Origin: Gammaproteobacteria bacterium | GTDB lineage: Bacteria > Pseudomonadota > Gammaproteobacteria > Steroidobacterales > Rariloculaceae | Length of the DNA: 64,000 nt | Assembly (NCBI GenBank): GCA_022825505.1 | Contig: JAJDWR010000033.1 | Location: forward strand, 1-64,000 | Direction of reading: 5' to 3' | The notes under the pieces: generated by a model | Seen by the model: the letters and a program-made list of their open reading frames with translations, nothing else | What the model was told of the DNA's origin: nothing | Database searches by the model: none | Made by a program: the position numbers and the translations under genes | In this document: positions 61,330 to 64,000 of the stretch, piece by piece | How the letters are laid out: each line of letters opens with the position of its first letter | Numbering within the stretch: the first letter of the stretch is position 1

Positions 61330-62403
61330 CTATCCCGGATGGCGCTGACGAACCTCCACGTAGTCTTCGCAGGCATCCGTTCCCAGCGTGAGTCCGGGCC
61401 GCCAGTTCCAGACCATGTAGCGGGTCTCTTCGATCGGGGTGGTGAAATTCACGGGATCGTGGGCTCGAAAGTCGTACACCAGCTGCCCGTCCAACAGGGT
61501 GAATCGCTCCTCGATCTCCACCTCCTCGCTTTGCGGAATCCCGATCAACGGCGGCAGATCGAAATACGGCCAGTTGATCCGCGTCGTTGTCACAACCAGC
61601 GTCTCGCCTTCCCAGCGGCCCCGCGAATATCCAAGCGGAGATGCGGGGATGTCGTCCGGGTCCTGTTCCGCATCCATGTGAATGAGCCGCGCCAGGTTGT
61701 AGTTTTCGGAGCGCAGGAGGATGTCCTCGCCCTGTCGCTCGAACTGAATCGGACGTGCGCCAACCACCGTCATGACGCGCGGCATGCCGGGAATCTCGCA
61801 ATCGAGTACGGGATCGTGACTGAGCGCATCGTATGCCTGCCAGGCGGCTCGGGCGGCCCGTGTCAGCGGCGGTTCCTCCTCCACGACGTAAGGCGTGCCG
61901 CCTTCACCCATCCACATGCGAAAAATCCCGCCCTCGGATGCCCTTTCAGTGACAGCCACCGCGGGAGGCAGCGCGTCGCCGCCGATGTGGTTCGCCGACC
62001 ACCTGGGACTTCCCGAGCTTGCGAAGATCAGTTCGGTACCGCCGGCCAGCAGGATGTGGCGGGTCGCCAGCCACCGCTCCCGGCGGTTGGAGATTGCCCC
62101 CGCCGCCCTGATGCGGTCCCCGACCCGAATGTGCCCATCCGTCAGTCCGCGCCGGGCAAGGGTTCCGGCATCGGAACCTTCCAGGACCCACAACGTCTCC
62201 GGACCGCCCTCTGCGGAACCTTGTACCGTGATGGTGACGTGCGGATTACGCCACCGAATGTCCACGACAACTCCTTCGACTTCTCCTACCGGCTGATTGA
62301 AAAACTCGCCCCGGCCATGGTGGGCATCGACCACGAGAGGCACCAGTAACGGCAGGGCAAGAATCACCCCCGACCAGGCGGACTTCAGTTTCATCTGCTT
62401 CAA
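61330..62403 (-). CDS. Exported DUF6152-family protein
   Basis: The 357-residue protein has a signal peptide (VILALPLLVPLVVDAHH) and then a DUF6152-like domain with AHHGRGEFFNQPVGEVEGVVVDIRWRNPHVTITV. The C-terminal half shows LGYSRGRWEGETLVVTTTRINWPYFD, a motif seen in exported proteins of Acidobacteria and Gammaproteobacteria. The function is unknown. It follows the gamma-glutamyltransferase gene by 39 bases and may share its transcript. Confidence 0.75.
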   Translation of the reverse strand: MKQMKLKSAWSGVILALPLLVPLVVDAHHGRGEFFNQPVGEVEGVVVDIRWRNPHVTITVQGSAEGGPETLWVLEGSDAGTLARRGLTDGHIRVGDRIRAAGAISNRRERWLATRHILLAGGTELIFASSGSPRWSANHIGGDALPPAVAVTERASEGGIFRMWMGEGGTPYVVEEEPPLTRAARAAWQAYDALSHDPVLDCEIPGMPRVMTVVGARPIQFERQGEDILLRSENYNLARLIHMDAEQDPDDIPASPLGYSRGRWEGETLVVTTTRINWPYFDLPPLIGIPQSEEVEIEERFTLLDGQLVYDFRAHDPVNFTTPIEETRYMVWNWRPGLTLGTDACEDYVEVRQRHPG

Positions 62404-62442
62404 ATGATCCAGCCGGTCGGAATCAAGGCTGCCATCCGCCCG

Positions 62443-64000
62443 TCACGGCGAGGAGAACCTCGGCTCGCCGACGACGCGCGGGTCCGAAGCCGCATCGACC
62501 TCGCCGCTGCGGCGGTCCCAGGTGACGATCTGCAGATTGCCGTTGCCCCGGAGTTGGCGGCTGCGGGCCAAGTTATGGCCGAGACCTCGCAACGCCTCCT
62601 CTTCTTCGGCGCTGATTGCGTCCGGCTCGAACATGAGCCGGTCCGGGAAGTACTGGTGATGGAAGCGGGGATTGGATGCCATGGTGGCCGCATCGGCGCC
62701 TTCGACCCACGCCAGGCTCGCCAGGAAGACAATGGTGATGATCTGGCTGCCGCCCGGCGATCCGAGCAGCGCGACGCCGTCTTCGGTGCGCAGGATCGTG
62801 GGCGTCATGCTGGAGAGCATCCGCTTGCCCGGCTGGATGCTGTTGGCTTCGGCGCTGAGCAGTTGATAGCCGTTGGGCTGGCCGGGCTTCATGGAGAAAT
62901 CGTCCATTTCATTGTTGAGCAGGACACCCGTCCCGGGAGCCATGAAGCCGCTGCCGAATCCGAAATTGATGGTCTGCGTGGCCGCGACCATGTTGCCATC
63001 CCGGTCGAGCACCGAGAAATGGCTGGTTTGCGGCCCGCCAAACGAACCGGCGGGCTGGACCCCCGGCAGGCTGTCGCTGGGCGTGGCCCGGTCGATGCGC
63101 AGGCTCGCCCTCTGACCCGCCGCGTAATACGGATGGGTCAGGCGATCAAGTGGAACGTCGATAAAGTCAGGGTCGCCCAGGTACGGCCCGCGGTCCCGAA
63201 AGGCACGGCGCATGATCTCGGTCAGCAGATGAACCCGCGTGACGCGATCCGCGCTCGCAAGGTCGTAGCCCGAGAGCATGTTGAACATGTTGATCAGCGC
63301 CACGCCGCCGGCCGATGGCGGTGGCGCGGTCGTGATGTCGACGTCGTGATACCTGCCGGTCAGCGGTTCCCGCTCCACCACCCGGTAATTCAGCAGATCC
63401 TCGGCGCTCCAGATGCCGCCCCCGCCTTGCACGCCGTCGACGAGCGTGTCGGCCACGGCCCCCCGGTAGAATCCGTCACGTCCCTCCCGGGCCAGCGTTC
63501 GCATCGTGGCGGCAAGATCAGGCTGCCTCAACAGCTCGCCCGCGGCCGGCACTTCCCCGCCGGGCGCGAACACCGCTCTCGCTCCCTCGCTCAGACTGCG
63601 CGCCTGGCGGGACAGCCGGCGAACCAATTCTTCGTAGGCCGGGAAGCCCTCCTCGGCATATCGTATCGCCGGCGCCAGCGAATCAGCGAGCGGCAGGCGG
63701 CCGTAGTTCTCGGCCAGGTGCACAAGCGCCGCGGGAAGGCCCGGTATTCCGGCGGCCAGCGGGCCGTTGCGGGACGCGCCCGGGACGGGATCACCGGCCT
63801 CGTCCAGGTACATGTCCGCGAAGGCCGCGCCGGGTGCCGTTTCGCGCCCGTCGACAAACACTTCGAGCCCGTCCGAAGCCCGATGCAGCAGGAAGAACCC
63901 GCCGCCGCCCAATCCCGACCCGTAGGGTTCCACTACCCCCAGAGCCGCGCTGACAGCAATCGCGGCGTCGAAGGCATTGCCACCCTGTTCCAGAACCTCG
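62443..64000 (-). CDS. ggt: Gamma-glutamyltransferase, 5' end outside the window
   Basis: About 519 residues are visible; the signal peptide and first residues lie beyond the window edge. The N-terminal EQGGNAFDAAIAVSAALGV and PYGSGLGGGGFFLLH segments identify the family. The autocatalytic nucleophile is the Thr of TSHFSVLDRDGNMVAATQTI, and LNNEMDDF and GSPGGSQIITIV follow. The enzyme is made as a precursor that cleaves itself, acts in the periplasm and hydrolyses glutathione or transfers its gamma-glutamyl group. Confidence 0.93.
   Translation of the reverse strand, partial: EVLEQGGNAFDAAIAVSAALGVVEPYGSGLGGGGFFLLHRASDGLEVFVDGRETAPGAAFADMYLDEAGDPVPGASRNGPLAAGIPGLPAALVHLAENYGRLPLADSLAPAIRYAEEGFPAYEELVRRLSRQARSLSEGARAVFAPGGEVPAAGELLRQPDLAATMRTLAREGRDGFYRGAVADTLVDGVQGGGGIWSAEDLLNYRVVEREPLTGRYHDVDITTAPPPSAGGVALINMFNMLSGYDLASADRVTRVHLLTEIMRRAFRDRGPYLGDPDFIDVPLDRLTHPYYAAGQRASLRIDRATPSDSLPGVQPAGSFGGPQTSHFSVLDRDGNMVAATQTINFGFGSGFMAPGTGVLLNNEMDDFSMKPGQPNGYQLLSAEANSIQPGKRMLSSMTPTILRTEDGVALLGSPGGSQIITIVFLASLAWVEGADAATMASNPRFHHQYFPDRLMFEPDAISAEEEEALRGLGHNLARSRQLRGNGNLQIVTWDRRSGEVDAASDPRVVGEPRFSSP

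Overview
The window is G+C-rich bacterial chromosome, densely packed with genes and without rRNA or tRNA genes. Gene order points to a gammaproteobacterium: rsmG-parA-parB-atpIBEFHAGDC-glmU-glmS; aroE-tsaC-topA-smg-dprA divergent from def-fmt-rsmB-DUF4390-ntrY-ntrX; and priA-argS-SPOR. The two-component pair at 57.4-60.1 kb matches the 'proteobacterial dedicated sortase' regulators known mainly from marine Proteobacteria, so an uncultivated aquatic gammaproteobacterium is a reasonable guess, though this is inference.

Layout. 0-14.4 kb (+): tail of an oligopeptide ABC transporter ATPase, rsmG, chromosome partitioning genes, the whole F1Fo ATP synthase operon, an AbrB/PIN toxin-antitoxin pair wedged between atpC and glmU, then glmU-glmS. 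14.4-18.8 kb: xthA (-), gor (+), a 23-bp iteron array resembling an IS21-type end, an AAA/DUF4143 ATPase, and a MEKHLA-domain protein (-). 19-21.6 kb: a lipoprotein M1 aminopeptidase. 21.8-27.7 kb (-): aroE, tsaC, topA, smg, dprA, with a degenerate 26-bp tandem repeat between aroE and tsaC. 27.8-34.8 kb (+): def, fmt, rsmB, a DUF4390 protein, an NtrY-like kinase and an NtrX-like regulator whose AAA+ domain is degenerate. 34.9-39.5 kb (-): SPOR protein, argS, priA. 39.8-42.8 kb (+): pntA-pntB, followed by a 155-bp element bounded by 36-bp inverted repeats. 43-48.9 kb: HNH endonuclease, fructosamine kinase, Uma2-like protein, an AGCS symporter with an unusual extra domain, and a thiolase. 49.4-56.6 kb (+): gltB-gltD-msrA and a STAS protein. 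56.7-64 kb (-): bactofilin, the sortase-type histidine kinase and response regulator, rpoH behind a perfect CIRCE operator, a DUF6152 protein and a gamma-glutamyltransferase cut by the window edge.

Most of the window is core housekeeping. The ATP synthase makes ATP from the proton gradient (its c subunit carries Asp66); PntAB makes NADPH, which supplies Gor and GltBD; GlmU/GlmS feed peptidoglycan and lipopolysaccharide synthesis; Def/Fmt, TsaC, RsmB, RsmG and ArgS serve translation. The accessory signals are concentrated at the toxin-antitoxin insertion, the 16.8-18.8 kb stretch, the 42.8-45.8 kb stretch, and in regulatory DNA (CIRCE at rpoH, the palindrome at the bactofilin promoter). I found no complete novel defence or biosynthetic system. 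The strongest leads are CIRCE control of rpoH, the NtrX with lost ATPase motifs, the sortase regulators without a visible sortase, and the undescribed repeats.
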